From Fumia sp045645505 (GTDB lineage: Bacteria; Bacillota; Clostridia; Oscillospirales; Ruminococcaceae), in assembly GCA_045645505.1 (NCBI GenBank), contig JAZRIW010000013.1, positions 1 through 64,000 of the forward strand: 64,000 bases of DNA, written 5' to 3'. The notes under the pieces were generated by a model. It saw only the letters and a program-made list of their open reading frames with translations. It ran no database searches and had not been told where the DNA came from. Positions 27,485 through 37,524 of the stretch are shown here, one piece after another (within the stretch, counting starts at the first letter, position 1; each line of letters opens with the position of its first letter). The position numbers were made by a program, and so were the translations under genes.

Positions 27485-28792
27485 ATGAAAGTAACTGTTA
27501 TAGGTGCAGGACTTGCAGGTTGTGAAGCTGCTAATATACTTGCATCTTACGGAATAGAAGTGGACCTTTATGAGCAAAAACCGGAATATTATTCTGAAGC
27601 TCATAAGTATCCCGGATTTTCAGAACTTGTTTGTTCAAATTCCTTAAAGGCATCACGACTTGAATCAGCATCGGGTATGCTTAAAGAAGAGATGCGTTTA
27701 CTTGGTTCTCTGATTTTATCCTGTGCTGAAAAAACTTCTGTTGCGGCAGGTGGAGCGTTAGCGGTTGACAGAAAGCTTTTTTCGGATCTGGTAACTGAAA
27801 AAATAAGAGAAAATCCACTTATAAATGTTATTTCTAAAAAGGTCTGCAAGCTTTCATTTGATAATCCTGTGGTTGTTGCTACGGGCCCTTTGACTTCAAA
27901 AGAACTCGCTGATGACATTTTAAAGCTTACAGGAAGTGACCATTTAAGCTTTTATGATGCTGCGGCGCCTATTATTACTGCAGAGAGTATCGATATGAAT
28001 ATAGCTTTTGCCGCTTCACGATACGGCAGAGGCGACGATGACTATATCAATTGTCCTATGAATAAGGACGAGTATGAAAATTTTTTAGAAGCTTTGGTAG
28101 ATGCAGAAACTGTTGAGCTTAAAGCGTTTGAAAAAGAACATTTTAAAGTTTATGAAGGGTGTATGCCTATAGAGGTTATGGCAAAAAGAGGATCTGATAC
28201 GATAAGATTCGGCCCCTTAAAACCGGTTGGACTTACTGATCCCCGTACAGGTCATCGCCCATGGGCAGTTGTACAGTTAAGAAAAGAAAATGCTGAAGGA
28301 ACACTTTATAATATAGTAGGATTTCAGACAAATCTTAAATGGGGAGAACAAAAAAGAGTTTTCTCAATGATTCCTTCACTTCAAAATGCCGATTTTGTTC
28401 GTTATGGAGTAATGCACAGAAATACTTTTTTAGATTCGCCTAAATGTCTTAACAGATATTTTAATCTTATAAAAAATCCTGATTTATGGTTTGCAGGACA
28501 GATAACCGGTGTTGAAGGATATATGGAATCTGCGGCAAGCGGACTTATAGTAGGTCATAATCTGGCAAGAACTATTTTAAAATTACCTCTTATTAAACTT
28601 CCTAAAGAAACAATGCTGGGTGCTTTGAGTGATCATATAAGCGATGTTACGAAAACAGATTTCCAGCCGATGGGAAGTAATATGGGAATTTTACCACCTC
28701 TTGATGAGCGTATAAAAGATAAAAAAGAAAGATATCGCTTGCTTGCAAACAGAGGTATAGATAAATTAAAAGATATATTGGGAAAAAATTAA
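27485..28792 (+). CDS. trmFO: tRNA (uracil-54-C5) methyltransferase, folate- and FAD-dependent
   Basis: 435 residues. Forms ribothymidine at tRNA position 54 using methylene-tetrahydrofolate and FADH2. The N-terminal FAD site is VIGAGLAGCEAANILA; further family motifs are ELVCSNSLKASRLESASGML, YINCPMNKDEY and the C-terminal GGxx-like QITGVEGYMESAASGL. Classic position after topA, nine bases downstream. Confidence 0.97.
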   Translation: MKVTVIGAGLAGCEAANILASYGIEVDLYEQKPEYYSEAHKYPGFSELVCSNSLKASRLESASGMLKEEMRLLGSLILSCAEKTSVAAGGALAVDRKLFSDLVTEKIRENPLINVISKKVCKLSFDNPVVVATGPLTSKELADDILKLTGSDHLSFYDAAAPIITAESIDMNIAFAASRYGRGDDDYINCPMNKDEYENFLEALVDAETVELKAFEKEHFKVYEGCMPIEVMAKRGSDTIRFGPLKPVGLTDPRTGHRPWAVVQLRKENAEGTLYNIVGFQTNLKWGEQKRVFSMIPSLQNADFVRYGVMHRNTFLDSPKCLNRYFNLIKNPDLWFAGQITGVEGYMESAASGLIVGHNLARTILKLPLIKLPKETMLGALSDHISDVTKTDFQPMGSNMGILPPLDERIKDKKERYRLLANRGIDKLKDILGKN

Positions 28793-28816
28793 ATTATAAA
28801 GGGTATGGTGACGATT

Positions 28817-29821
28817 ATGAAAATCATCGTAGATGGATTTGGCGGAGATAATGCTCCGTTGGCAGTACTGCAAGGCTCGGCCATGGCTGTAAAAGAATAC
28901 GGAGTTGAGTTGATTGTCACAGGTGATGAAGAAATACTCAGAAAAACTGCAGAAGAAAATGATATTTCATTGGAAAATATCACTTTTTGTCATGCACCTG
29001 ATGTGATTGCGATGGAGGATGATCCGTTTTCTATTTTGAAAGAAAAATCAGATTCTTCTATGGCAGTGGCATTTCGTCTTTTGAAAGATGGAGAGGGAGA
29101 TGCTCTTGTAAGTGCCGGAAGTACCGGTGCAATTGTTATAGGTGCAAATTTTGTGGTTAAGAGAATAAAAGGAATAAAACGTGCCGCTCTTGCTACCGTA
29201 GTACCTACTTTGACCGGTTGTTATATGCTTATGGATTCAGGGGCTAATCTTGATTGTAAACCTGAAACACTTGCCAATTTCGGAATTATGGGAAGTATTT
29301 ATATGAATAAAATTATGGGGATAGAATCTCCTAAGGTAGGACTTGTAAATGTGGGTACCGAAGATACAAAAGGCGGAGAACTTCAGCTTAATGCTTTCAA
29401 ACTTTTAAAAGAGGCACCGGTTAATTTTATCGGAAATATTGAAGCGAGAGATATTCCTGCAGGTGTTGCTGATGTTGCAGTTGCAGACGGATTTACCGGT
29501 AATGTTATATTAAAACTCACAGAAGGTTTGGCTTCTATGTTTGGTAAAAAGATGAAATCTATGTTTTTAGAAGGCCTTTCAGGAAGATTTTCTGCTGTTA
29601 TGATGTTTAAAAAGCTTAAGGCTTTCAAGAAATCTATGGATTACACAGAGCATGGGGGTGCTCCGTTGCTTGGTGTGAAAAAGCCTGTCATCAAGGCACA
29701 TGGAAGCTCTAATCCGAAAGCATTTAAGAACGCAATAAGACAAGCTCGTGATTTTACCAATCAGAATTTAATTGGTGAAATTGAGAGTGTTGTATCACAG
29801 TTAAAAAGTTTCGATGAATAA
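28817..29821 (+). CDS. plsX: Phosphate acyltransferase PlsX
   Basis: 334 residues. Converts acyl-ACP to acyl-phosphate for phospholipid synthesis at the membrane surface. The N-terminus MKIIVDGFGGDNAPLAVLQG matches the family (usually MKIAVDAMGGDNAP), so the ATG at 28817 is preferred over an ATG at 28805 and a GTG at 28808. Other family text is DALVSAGSTGAIVIGANF, GANLDCKPETLANF and GFTGNVILKLTEG. No fapR or fabH is beside it. Confidence 0.95.
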   Translation: MKIIVDGFGGDNAPLAVLQGSAMAVKEYGVELIVTGDEEILRKTAEENDISLENITFCHAPDVIAMEDDPFSILKEKSDSSMAVAFRLLKDGEGDALVSAGSTGAIVIGANFVVKRIKGIKRAALATVVPTLTGCYMLMDSGANLDCKPETLANFGIMGSIYMNKIMGIESPKVGLVNVGTEDTKGGELQLNAFKLLKEAPVNFIGNIEARDIPAGVADVAVADGFTGNVILKLTEGLASMFGKKMKSMFLEGLSGRFSAVMMFKKLKAFKKSMDYTEHGGAPLLGVKKPVIKAHGSSNPKAFKNAIRQARDFTNQNLIGEIESVVSQLKSFDE

Positions 29822-29841
29822 TAAAAAGAAAGAAGGTGAAA

Positions 29842-30522
29842 GTGTTGGAACTGGAAGAAAAATTAGGGTATAAATTTAAGAATATAAAGTTATTGGAACA
29901 TGCTTTAACCCATTCTTCGTATGCCAATGAAGGTAAAAAGCACAGTAAAAATAATGAACGCCTTGAGTTTTTGGGCGATTCAGTTCTGTCACTTGTAGTT
30001 GCGAATCATCTTTTTTTGAAATATAAAGCTATTCCGGAGGGAGAGCTTACAAAATTAAGAGCAAGTCTCGTGTGCGAAAAGGCACTTGATAAATTTGCCA
30101 GAAAAATAGATTTAGGTAAATATATTTTGCTTGGTAAGGGAGAGGAAATGACCGGTGGAAGAAAAAGACCATCTATCCTTTCAGATGCTTTTGAAGCAGT
30201 TATTGCGGCAATTTATTTAGATGGTGGTTTTGAAAAAGCAGAGGAATTTGTTTTAAGGTTTATTCCTGAAAATCTGGATTTGAAAAGTTCAAATAAATTA
30301 GCCGATTACAAAACTACTTTGCAGGAAATTATTCAGCAAAACAGAGAAGAAAAAATAGAGTATGTACTTATAGGCGAAAAAGGTCCTGATCATGCAAAGG
30401 TATTTACATCTGAAGTTATGTTAAATTCGAATATAATAGGCGTTGGTGAAGGAAGCAGTAAAAAACAAGCTGAGCAAAATGCCGCTAAAGAAGCACTTAA
30501 ACTTATGGGATATGATTTTTAA
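29842..30522 (+). CDS. rnc: Ribonuclease III
   Basis: About 226 residues. Cuts double-stranded RNA during rRNA and mRNA maturation. The catalytic signature NERLEFLGDSVLSLVV and downstream SDAFEAVIAAIYLDGG are present, with a double-stranded RNA-binding domain at about 155-225 (DYKTTLQEIIQQ ... KQAEQNAAKEALKLM). Start uncertain: GTG 29836, GTG 29842 and TTG 29845 are in frame; AGAAGG at 29831-29836 favours 29842 or 29845. Confidence 0.96.
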   Translation: MLELEEKLGYKFKNIKLLEHALTHSSYANEGKKHSKNNERLEFLGDSVLSLVVANHLFLKYKAIPEGELTKLRASLVCEKALDKFARKIDLGKYILLGKGEEMTGGRKRPSILSDAFEAVIAAIYLDGGFEKAEEFVLRFIPENLDLKSSNKLADYKTTLQEIIQQNREEKIEYVLIGEKGPDHAKVFTSEVMLNSNIIGVGEGSSKKQAEQNAAKEALKLMGYDF

Positions 30523-30539
30523 ATAAAAAGGGGGATTTT

Positions 30540-31541
30540 ATGAATCACAGTAACATTGCGATTTTTATTCCCCACAAAGGTTGTCCGTATGCCTGTAGCT
30601 TTTGCGACCAGAAAAGTATATCAGGTGAAATGAAAAATATTACTTGTGAAGAGGTTAGAAAAGAACTTTCAGATGCTTTCGGCAGATCACTTGATGTTAA
30701 TAATACCGAGATAGCTTTCTTCGGTGGAAGTTTCACATGTATTGACAAAGAAGATATGATAAGTTTTTTAAAAGAAGCTTATCCTTATGTAGAAAAGAAT
30801 ATGGCATCGGGGATAAGGATTTCTACAAGACCTGATGGGATAAATGAGGAAATTCTTCAGATTTTAAAGAAATATAAAGTTACTGCGATTGAACTCGGTG
30901 CTCAGAGCTTAAATGACGATGTACTTAAACTTAATAGGCGTGGTCATACAGAAAAAGATGTCTTAAAAGCTTCAGAGCTTATAAAAGAATATGGTTTTTC
31001 TTTAGGTCTTCAGATTATGGTAGGTTTATATGGAGATCGTAAAGAAAGTCTATACGAAACAGTAAGAAAAGTTATCAGAATAAAACCTGATACTGTAAGA
31101 ATTTATCCTACAGTTGTTATAAAAGGAACTTATCTTGATGAATTAAGATTTAAAGGACTTTATGCTCCTGTAAATTTAGGATATGCAAAAAATCTTTCTG
31201 CAAATATTATAAAAATGTTTGAAGATTCCGGTATTAAGGTCATAAGAGTAGGGCTTCACGCTTCAAAAACCCTTGAGGAAAAAAAGACCGGTGGCAGTTA
31301 TCACCCTGCTTTCAGAGAACTTTGTGAAAGTGAAATAAAAAGACTGAAACTTAAAGAAGAAATTTTTAAATTTCCCAAAGGCAGTAGTCTTAAAATATCA
31401 GTTTCTTCGTCTGAGGTGTCAAAAACAATAGGGCAGAAAAAATGTAATCTTCGTTGGGCAGAAAAGGAAGGTTATCATCTTTTAGTCAAAGAAGATTCAA
31501 GCCTTAAAAAATGTCAGATGAAAGTTGAGATAATTTATTAG
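30540..31541 (+). CDS. Radical SAM protein (Elp3-like)
   Basis: 333 residues. The iron-sulfur signature CPYACSFC (CxxxCxxC) lies near residue 15, followed by FFGGSFTCID, IRISTRPDGI and IELGAQSLNDDVL, typical of the Elp3/oxygen-independent coproporphyrinogen-oxidase-like group. It lacks the acetyltransferase domain of Elp3. Genes of this type often lie between rnc and smc in Clostridia; the substrate is unknown. GGGGG ribosome site at 30531-30535. Confidence 0.9.
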   Translation: MNHSNIAIFIPHKGCPYACSFCDQKSISGEMKNITCEEVRKELSDAFGRSLDVNNTEIAFFGGSFTCIDKEDMISFLKEAYPYVEKNMASGIRISTRPDGINEEILQILKKYKVTAIELGAQSLNDDVLKLNRRGHTEKDVLKASELIKEYGFSLGLQIMVGLYGDRKESLYETVRKVIRIKPDTVRIYPTVVIKGTYLDELRFKGLYAPVNLGYAKNLSANIIKMFEDSGIKVIRVGLHASKTLEEKKTGGSYHPAFRELCESEIKRLKLKEEIFKFPKGSSLKISVSSSEVSKTIGQKKCNLRWAEKEGYHLLVKEDSSLKKCQMKVEIIY

Positions 31542-31556
31542 AAAGGATGCGAAAAT

Positions 31557-34500
31557 ATGCGATTAAAATCGTTGGATATACAAGGATTTAAATCTTTCCC
31601 CGATAAAACTAAAATAAATTTTAATCAGGGTATGACAGCAGTTGTCGGACCTAACGGAAGCGGAAAGAGTAATATAAGTGACGCTATGCGTTGGGTTATG
31701 GGTGAGCAATCTACCAAAACTTTGCGTGGCGGAAAGATGGAAGATGTAATTTTCGCAGGTACTGCTAATCGTAAAGCACAGGGCGCTGCTATTGTATCAC
31801 TCAGTATTGATAATTCTAAAAGAGAACTTAATATAGATAATGATGAAGTTACAGTTACAAGAAAATATTACCGTTCAGGTGACAGTGAATACCTTATAAA
31901 CGGAGAACAAGTGCGTTTAAAGGATTTAAATGAGCTTTTTATGGATACAGGTCTTGGAAAAGACGGCTATTCCATGATAGGTCAGGGTAAAATTGCAGAA
32001 ATTGTCAGTGCCAAAAGCAAAGAGCGTCGTGAGATTTTTGAAGAGGCTTCGGGAATTTCCAAATATCGTTACCGTAAGGCGGAAGCTGAGAGAAAGCTTG
32101 AACAGGCACAGGAAAATTTACTTCGTCTTTATGATATTTTGGGTGAACTTGAAGGAAGAGTTGAGCCTTTGCGTATTCAATCAGAAAAGGCTACACAGTT
32201 TATAGGACTTGCCGAAAGAAGAAAAGCTTTGGAAGTTTCTTTGTGGCTTAAAACTCTCGATAAATATAAAGATGCATTAAAGGAAAGAGAAAATAAATTT
32301 CTTATCGCTAAGGGCGATGAAGAACGTTTAACACTCGAAATTGAAAAAATTGAGGAAAAAATAAATCTTTCTTATGAGCAGATGAAAGATTGCCTTATAA
32401 AAAGTGAAGAATATCAGGGTATTAAGGCGAATCTGCAAAACAGAATAAGTGAGCTTAAGGCTGAAATTGCGGTTAAGGAAAATGATATTGCGCATAATGA
32501 GAAAAATATTGCACGTATAGAGGAAGAAATTAAACTTAAAAATGAAACCAATAATCAGACGGATGCGCAGATTGTCTTAAAAGAAGAACAGCTTAAAAAA
32601 ATCACCGAAGAGCTTTCAAAATTATCTGAAGAAAGACAAATAAAAACTGAAGAACTTGCTAATTTAAATAAACAAGGTGATGATTTTGACTCTCGTTTAC
32701 AGTCACTTAACGATGAGGGAAATCAGATAGTCCTTGATTTGTCACGCTTTAATATGACTGTTTTAAATCTGGAAAATTTTAAAGCAGATGAGAAAAATCG
32801 CATATCTGAAGCAGAAGGCGAAGTTTCTACCATTGACGCACAGATTAACTCTGAGCAGGAAACAATAGATGAACTTACAAAGCTTATAGATGAAATAAAT
32901 GATAAAAAGGAAGTTTTAAATAACACTATCTCAGGAATTTCATTAAAGCTTAAAACAAGAAGAGAAAAATATGAGCAAAGTCGCGCTGAATATGAAAAAC
33001 TTGACTTGTCGATAAAAGAAAAATTGCAAAAGGCAAAACTTCTTTTGGATCTGGAAGAGAACTTAGAGGGCTTTGCATATAGTGTCAAAACTGTTATGAA
33101 ATCGGCTAAAGATGGTGTTTTGCGTGGAATTCATGGCACAGTTGCACAGCTTATCAATGTAAAAAAAGAGTACTCAGTTGCAGTTGAAACTGCATTAGGT
33201 GGCGCTTTGCAGGAGATTATTGTTGAAAATGAAGCATCTGCAAAATCGGGAATAGAGTTTCTTTCTGAAAAGAAAGCGGGACGTGCAACCTTTTTGCCTT
33301 TAACATCGGTTAAAGGAAATACTCTTGATGTTGTGGGCCTTGATAATTACGCAGGATATATTTCTCTTGCGTCGGATCTTGTAAGTTATGATAATAAATA
33401 TGCTAATATAGTTCGCTTTTTACTTGGAAGAATTGTAGTTGTCGATGATTTGAACACTGCAATATCAATTTCCAAAAAGTATGGCTATAAATTTAAAATT
33501 GTGACTTTGGATGGCCAGCAGGTAAATGCAGGTGGTAGTTTTACAGGTGGTTCTGCCATTAAAAATCAAGGCATTCTGAGCAGGAAAAATGAAGCCGAAG
33601 AACTTAAAAATTCTGCCGAGCGTTTAAATGAGACTAAAAAGCTTAAGGAACAGGCATTAAATGAATTTGAAGAGCAGATTAAGTCTTTACAGGCACAAGC
33701 CGAGGGTGCAAATTCTGAAATGATTGTTGCAAACGAGGATTTTGTACGTTTCACAAGTGATTTTAACAGATATGAGCAGAGTATTTCACAGCTTAAATCC
33801 CGTAAAGAACAGCTTTTATCTCAGATTAAAGAAAGTAAAAATAAACTTTTAAAAACTGATGAAAGCATAAAAGATGCTGAAAATAATATTGAAAAGCTTA
33901 CTGTAAGACAAAGTAGCTTAAAAGAAGAATTGAGCACTTTTGAAGGAAATCAAGGCGAAATTATAAGAAGAAGAGAAGAGCTTTTTGAAACTTTAAATCA
34001 GTTTGCTCATAAAGAAATTGAGCTTAAAAAGGATTCAGAAACAATTGAAATTATGATTTCTGAACTTTCTGTCCGTAAGCAGGAATCCGAAGGCGAAACC
34101 AATGCATTACTGGCAGAACAAAAAGCATATGCTGATGCTATTTCCGAGATAAAAGAATCTATTATTCAAAAAGAAAAGGATGGAGAAACTTTCCTTTCAC
34201 AGATTGAAGAATATGATAATAAGATTAAACTGGTTTTGGAAAAACGTACTTTAATAGAGGGTGAAACTACAAAGCTCAGAACCGAAGAAAAGGAAATTTC
34301 AGCTAAAAAAGAAGCGGCTGCAGGTGAACTTGCACGTTTGGAAGAACAGAAAATTTCAGCCCAGAAGGATTACGACAATATTATTTCAAGACTCTGGGAG
34401 GACTATGAGCTTACCAGAAGTGAGGCTAACAATATTGCGGTTGAAATAGAAGATACTGTTTTAGCACAAAAAGAATTAAATACTATTAAAAATAAAATTA

Positions 34501-35123
34501 AGGCATTGGGAACTGTCAATCTTTCTGCAATCGATGAATATAAAGAGGTGTTTGAAAGATATAAATTCTTAAAAGAACAGGTTTCGGATGCTTCCCGTTC
34601 AAAGGATGAACTCACTCGTTTGATTTCAGCTTTGACCAAAGAAATGGAAACTATTTTTACCGATAATTTCCAGAAAATCAATGATAATTTCGGAAGAATT
34701 TTTGTTGATCTTTTCGGTGGAGGTAAAGCAAGTCTGACTCTTAATGATCCTGAGGACATACTTGAATCAGGAATAGATATTAATGTTCAGCCCCCCGGAA
34801 AGATTATTAAAAACCTTGCATCACTTTCAGGTGGTGAGCAATCTTTTGTTGCTATTGCAATTTATTTTGCTATATTGAAGGTGCGTCCGTCACCTTTCTG
34901 CGTACTTGATGAAATTGAAGCTGCACTTGATGATGTAAATGTAACAAAATATGCAAGTTATCTTCGTATGTTAAGCGATAAAACACAGTTTATTATGATT
35001 ACTCACAGACGCGGAACAATGGAAGAAGCGGATATGCTGTATGGTGTAACGATGCAGGAAGAGGGCGTATCAAAGCTTCTTGATTTGAAGGTTTCGGAAA
35101 TTACAGGAAAATTTGGTAAATAG
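31557..35123 (+). CDS. smc: Chromosome segregation SMC protein
   Basis: 1188 residues, the standard length. N-terminal Walker A GPNGSGKSNI at about residue 32, two long coiled coils, a flexible hinge at about 510-670 (GVLRGIHGTVAQLINVKKEY ... GGSFTGGSAIKNQG), and the C-terminal ABC signature LSGGEQSFVAIA with Walker B FCVLDEIEAALDD. SMC extrudes DNA loops with ScpA and ScpB, encoded 22 kb further on in this window. Upstream site AAAGGA. Confidence 0.98.
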   Translation: MRLKSLDIQGFKSFPDKTKINFNQGMTAVVGPNGSGKSNISDAMRWVMGEQSTKTLRGGKMEDVIFAGTANRKAQGAAIVSLSIDNSKRELNIDNDEVTVTRKYYRSGDSEYLINGEQVRLKDLNELFMDTGLGKDGYSMIGQGKIAEIVSAKSKERREIFEEASGISKYRYRKAEAERKLEQAQENLLRLYDILGELEGRVEPLRIQSEKATQFIGLAERRKALEVSLWLKTLDKYKDALKERENKFLIAKGDEERLTLEIEKIEEKINLSYEQMKDCLIKSEEYQGIKANLQNRISELKAEIAVKENDIAHNEKNIARIEEEIKLKNETNNQTDAQIVLKEEQLKKITEELSKLSEERQIKTEELANLNKQGDDFDSRLQSLNDEGNQIVLDLSRFNMTVLNLENFKADEKNRISEAEGEVSTIDAQINSEQETIDELTKLIDEINDKKEVLNNTISGISLKLKTRREKYEQSRAEYEKLDLSIKEKLQKAKLLLDLEENLEGFAYSVKTVMKSAKDGVLRGIHGTVAQLINVKKEYSVAVETALGGALQEIIVENEASAKSGIEFLSEKKAGRATFLPLTSVKGNTLDVVGLDNYAGYISLASDLVSYDNKYANIVRFLLGRIVVVDDLNTAISISKKYGYKFKIVTLDGQQVNAGGSFTGGSAIKNQGILSRKNEAEELKNSAERLNETKKLKEQALNEFEEQIKSLQAQAEGANSEMIVANEDFVRFTSDFNRYEQSISQLKSRKEQLLSQIKESKNKLLKTDESIKDAENNIEKLTVRQSSLKEELSTFEGNQGEIIRRREELFETLNQFAHKEIELKKDSETIEIMISELSVRKQESEGETNALLAEQKAYADAISEIKESIIQKEKDGETFLSQIEEYDNKIKLVLEKRTLIEGETTKLRTEEKEISAKKEAAAGELARLEEQKISAQKDYDNIISRLWEDYELTRSEANNIAVEIEDTVLAQKELNTIKNKIKALGTVNLSAIDEYKEVFERYKFLKEQVSDASRSKDELTRLISALTKEMETIFTDNFQKINDNFGRIFVDLFGGGKASLTLNDPEDILESGIDINVQPPGKIIKNLASLSGGEQSFVAIAIYFAILKVRPSPFCVLDEIEAALDDVNVTKYASYLRMLSDKTQFIMITHRRGTMEEADMLYGVTMQEEGVSKLLDLKVSEITGKFGK

Positions 35124-35131
35124 GAGATACT

Positions 35132-36037
35132 ATGGGATTATTCAGTAAGATAAAATCAGGGCTTAAAAAGACCAAAGATTCGATGATGGGAAAGGTGGAC
35201 TTAATTTTAAATTCCTTTACTAAAATAGATGAGGATTTTATGGAGGAATTGGAAGAAATTTTAATTATGTCCGATGTTGGAATTTCTACTGCTACGGATA
35301 TATGCGAAAAACTTCGTGCTAAAATTAAGGAAACCGGTATATCTGAGCCTTCAAAGGTGAGAGAGCTTTTAAAAGAAATTATTGCACAGATGATTACAGA
35401 AACAGAACCATTTAAGTTAAGCACTACCCCGTCAATAGTTTTCGTTATAGGTGTTAATGGTGCAGGAAAAACTACCACCATCGGAAAAATGGCGGCAAAT
35501 TTCAAAAAAGAGGGCAAAAAGGTTTTGGTAGCCGCTGCTGATACTTTTCGTGCAGCAGCTATTGATCAGCTTGAAGTTTGGACTCAGAGAAGTAATGTTG
35601 ACATTATAAAACATAAAGAGGGTTCCGACCCTGCGGCGGTAGTTTTTGATTCTATCGAAGCAGCAAAAGCAAGAAATGCAGATGTTTTGCTCATTGATAC
35701 TGCCGGCAGATTGCATAATAAGAAAAATCTTATGGACGAGCTTCATAAGATGTTTAAAATAGTGAATCAAAAAGCAGGAGACTGCGATGTAGAAGTTTTA
35801 CTTGTTTTAGATTCAACCACCGGTCAGAATGCGGTAAGCCAGGCAGAACTTTTTAAAGAAGCTGCCGATATTACCGGAATTGTACTGACAAAGCTTGATG
35901 GTACGGCTAAAGGTGGTATTGTTATCGCTCTTAAAAATCATCTTGGATTACCTGTAAGATTTATAGGAGTAGGAGAACAGATTGACGATTTACAGCCTTT
36001 TGTACCGGAAGATTTTGTTGAAGCTTTATTTGAATAG
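35132..36037 (+). CDS. ftsY: Signal recognition particle receptor FtsY
   Basis: 301 residues. The SRP GTPase receptor delivers nascent membrane proteins to SecYEG. NG domain motifs: GVNGAGKTTTIGKMAANF (G1), DTFRAAAIDQLEVW, LIDTAGRLHNKKNLM, TKLDGTAKGG and GVGEQIDDLQPF. The acidic A domain of Gram-negative FtsY is absent, as usual in Firmicutes. Eight bases behind smc. Confidence 0.97.
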   Translation: MGLFSKIKSGLKKTKDSMMGKVDLILNSFTKIDEDFMEELEEILIMSDVGISTATDICEKLRAKIKETGISEPSKVRELLKEIIAQMITETEPFKLSTTPSIVFVIGVNGAGKTTTIGKMAANFKKEGKKVLVAAADTFRAAAIDQLEVWTQRSNVDIIKHKEGSDPAAVVFDSIEAAKARNADVLLIDTAGRLHNKKNLMDELHKMFKIVNQKAGDCDVEVLLVLDSTTGQNAVSQAELFKEAADITGIVLTKLDGTAKGGIVIALKNHLGLPVRFIGVGEQIDDLQPFVPEDFVEALFE

Positions 36038-36045
36038 GAGAAAAT

Positions 36046-36630
36046 ATGGATATAATTATTGCTACAAACAATGCCCATAAGGTGGAAGAGTTCAGACGTA
36101 TTTTAACACCATTATGTTTTAATGTTTTTTCACTGAAAGATAAGAATATCAATATTGAAATTGATGAAGACGGAAATACCTTTGAGGAAAATGCACTTAT
36201 AAAAGCAAGGACTATTTATAATATGGTGAAAACTCCTGTAATCGCTGATGATTCGGGACTTTGTGTTACTGCTTTGGGTGGTGCCCCCGGTATTTATTCT
36301 GCTCGTTATGGCGGCGAGGGACTTGACGATCATGGCAGAAACATAAGACTTTTAAAAGTAATGGAAAGTGCCAAAAACAGAAATGCACAGTTTGTATGTG
36401 CAATTGCTTATATCGACGCAAATGGCATAGAGCATACTTTCAAAGGAATCTGTGAAGGCATTTTGGGCTATGAAGAAAAAGGCGAAAACGGGTTTGGATA
36501 TGACCCATTGTTTTTAGTGGGTGAAAGAAGTTTTGCCCAATTAAGTGGCGAGGAAAAAGATTTAATCAGTCATCGCGGTAAAGCAAACAGATTATTATGT
36601 GAGTTTATCGCATCACAAAAAAACGATTAA
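36046..36630 (+). CDS. rdgB: XTP/dITP diphosphatase
   Basis: 194 residues of the Ham1/RdgB family; removes non-canonical purine nucleotides such as dITP and XTP. Signatures: IIATNNAHKVEEFRRIL at the start, ADDSGLCVTALGGAPGIYSA, and GENGFGYDPLFLVGE. Start after AGGAG nine bases behind ftsY. Confidence 0.95.
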   Translation: MDIIIATNNAHKVEEFRRILTPLCFNVFSLKDKNINIEIDEDGNTFEENALIKARTIYNMVKTPVIADDSGLCVTALGGAPGIYSARYGGEGLDDHGRNIRLLKVMESAKNRNAQFVCAIAYIDANGIEHTFKGICEGILGYEEKGENGFGYDPLFLVGERSFAQLSGEEKDLISHRGKANRLLCEFIASQKND

Positions 36631-36640
36631 GGAGATTTAT

Positions 36641-36934
36641 ATGCTTACCAGTAAACAACGTGCAAAATTGCGTGGAATGGCAAACGGACTTGAAACCATC
36701 TTGCAGGTAGGAAAAGGCGGAATCAATGAAAATGTGATAAAACAAGTCAATGACGCCTTATTTGCAAGAGAACTTATAAAAATCCGTGTGTTGGAAAACA
36801 GTATTTATACTGCTAAAGAAGCGGCAATTGAGCTTTCTGAAGCAACAGATTGTCAGGTTGTACAGGTAATGGGAAGCAGAATTACTTTGTATAAAGCTAA
36901 TCCCAAAGAACCTGTTATAAGTTTAGAAGAATGA
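36641..36934 (+). CDS. yhbY: YhbY family RNA-binding protein (CRM domain)
   Basis: 97 residues. One CRM domain: LTSKQRAKLRGMANGLETIL, then VGKGGINENVIKQVNDALFARELIKIRVL. YhbY associates with pre-50S particles. The ATG at 36641 follows AAGGAG. Its stop overlaps the nadD start (ATGA). Confidence 0.94.
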   Translation: MLTSKQRAKLRGMANGLETILQVGKGGINENVIKQVNDALFARELIKIRVLENSIYTAKEAAIELSEATDCQVVQVMGSRITLYKANPKEPVISLEE

Positions 36935-37524
36935 AAAAGATAGCTATTTTCGGAGGAACTTTTAATCCTGTTCACAACGGGCATCTTAATTTAATAAACA
37001 GTATTCAGGAAAAGATGCAGTTTGATGAAATTTTACTTATTCCTTCATATCTTCCACCTCATAAAGAGGTCAAGGAATTAGCTTCCGGTAAAGATCGTAT
37101 GAAAATGTTAAGCCTTGCCACAGAGGGTATTTTAAACATCGGAATTTGCGATATAGAGCTTAACAAAAAAGGAAAAAGCTATACGATAGAAACTGTTAAA
37201 ATGTTAAAACAGCTTTTTTCAAATAGTGAGTTGTATCTTGTTGTAGGTGCAGATATGTTACTTACTTTTGATACCTGGAAGAATTGGCGTGAGATTTTAA
37301 AATACGTTTTTTTGGTTGCGTCATCAAGAAATGAGGGCGAAGAAGAAAGCCTTTTAAAAAAGGCTTATGAATTAAACAAAGAGCGTATAATTGTGGTTAA
37401 AACAGAACCTTTTTCTGTTTCTTCTACAGAAATACGTAACAAGCTTAAACTAAACGAAGATGTTTCCCATTTATTGCCTGAAAAGGTTTTACATTATATA
37501 AATCAAAAGAGGTTATATAAATGA
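36931..37524 (+). CDS. nadD: Nicotinate-nucleotide adenylyltransferase
   Basis: 197 residues. Adenylates nicotinate mononucleotide in NAD synthesis. Nucleotidyltransferase motif GGTFNPVHNGHLNL at residues 7-20 and the C-terminal SSTEIRNKLK are typical. It overlaps yhbY and yqeK by four bases each, indicating a tightly coupled operon. Confidence 0.96.
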   Translation: MKKIAIFGGTFNPVHNGHLNLINSIQEKMQFDEILLIPSYLPPHKEVKELASGKDRMKMLSLATEGILNIGICDIELNKKGKSYTIETVKMLKQLFSNSELYLVVGADMLLTFDTWKNWREILKYVFLVASSRNEGEEESLLKKAYELNKERIIVVKTEPFSVSSTEIRNKLKLNEDVSHLLPEKVLHYINQKRLYK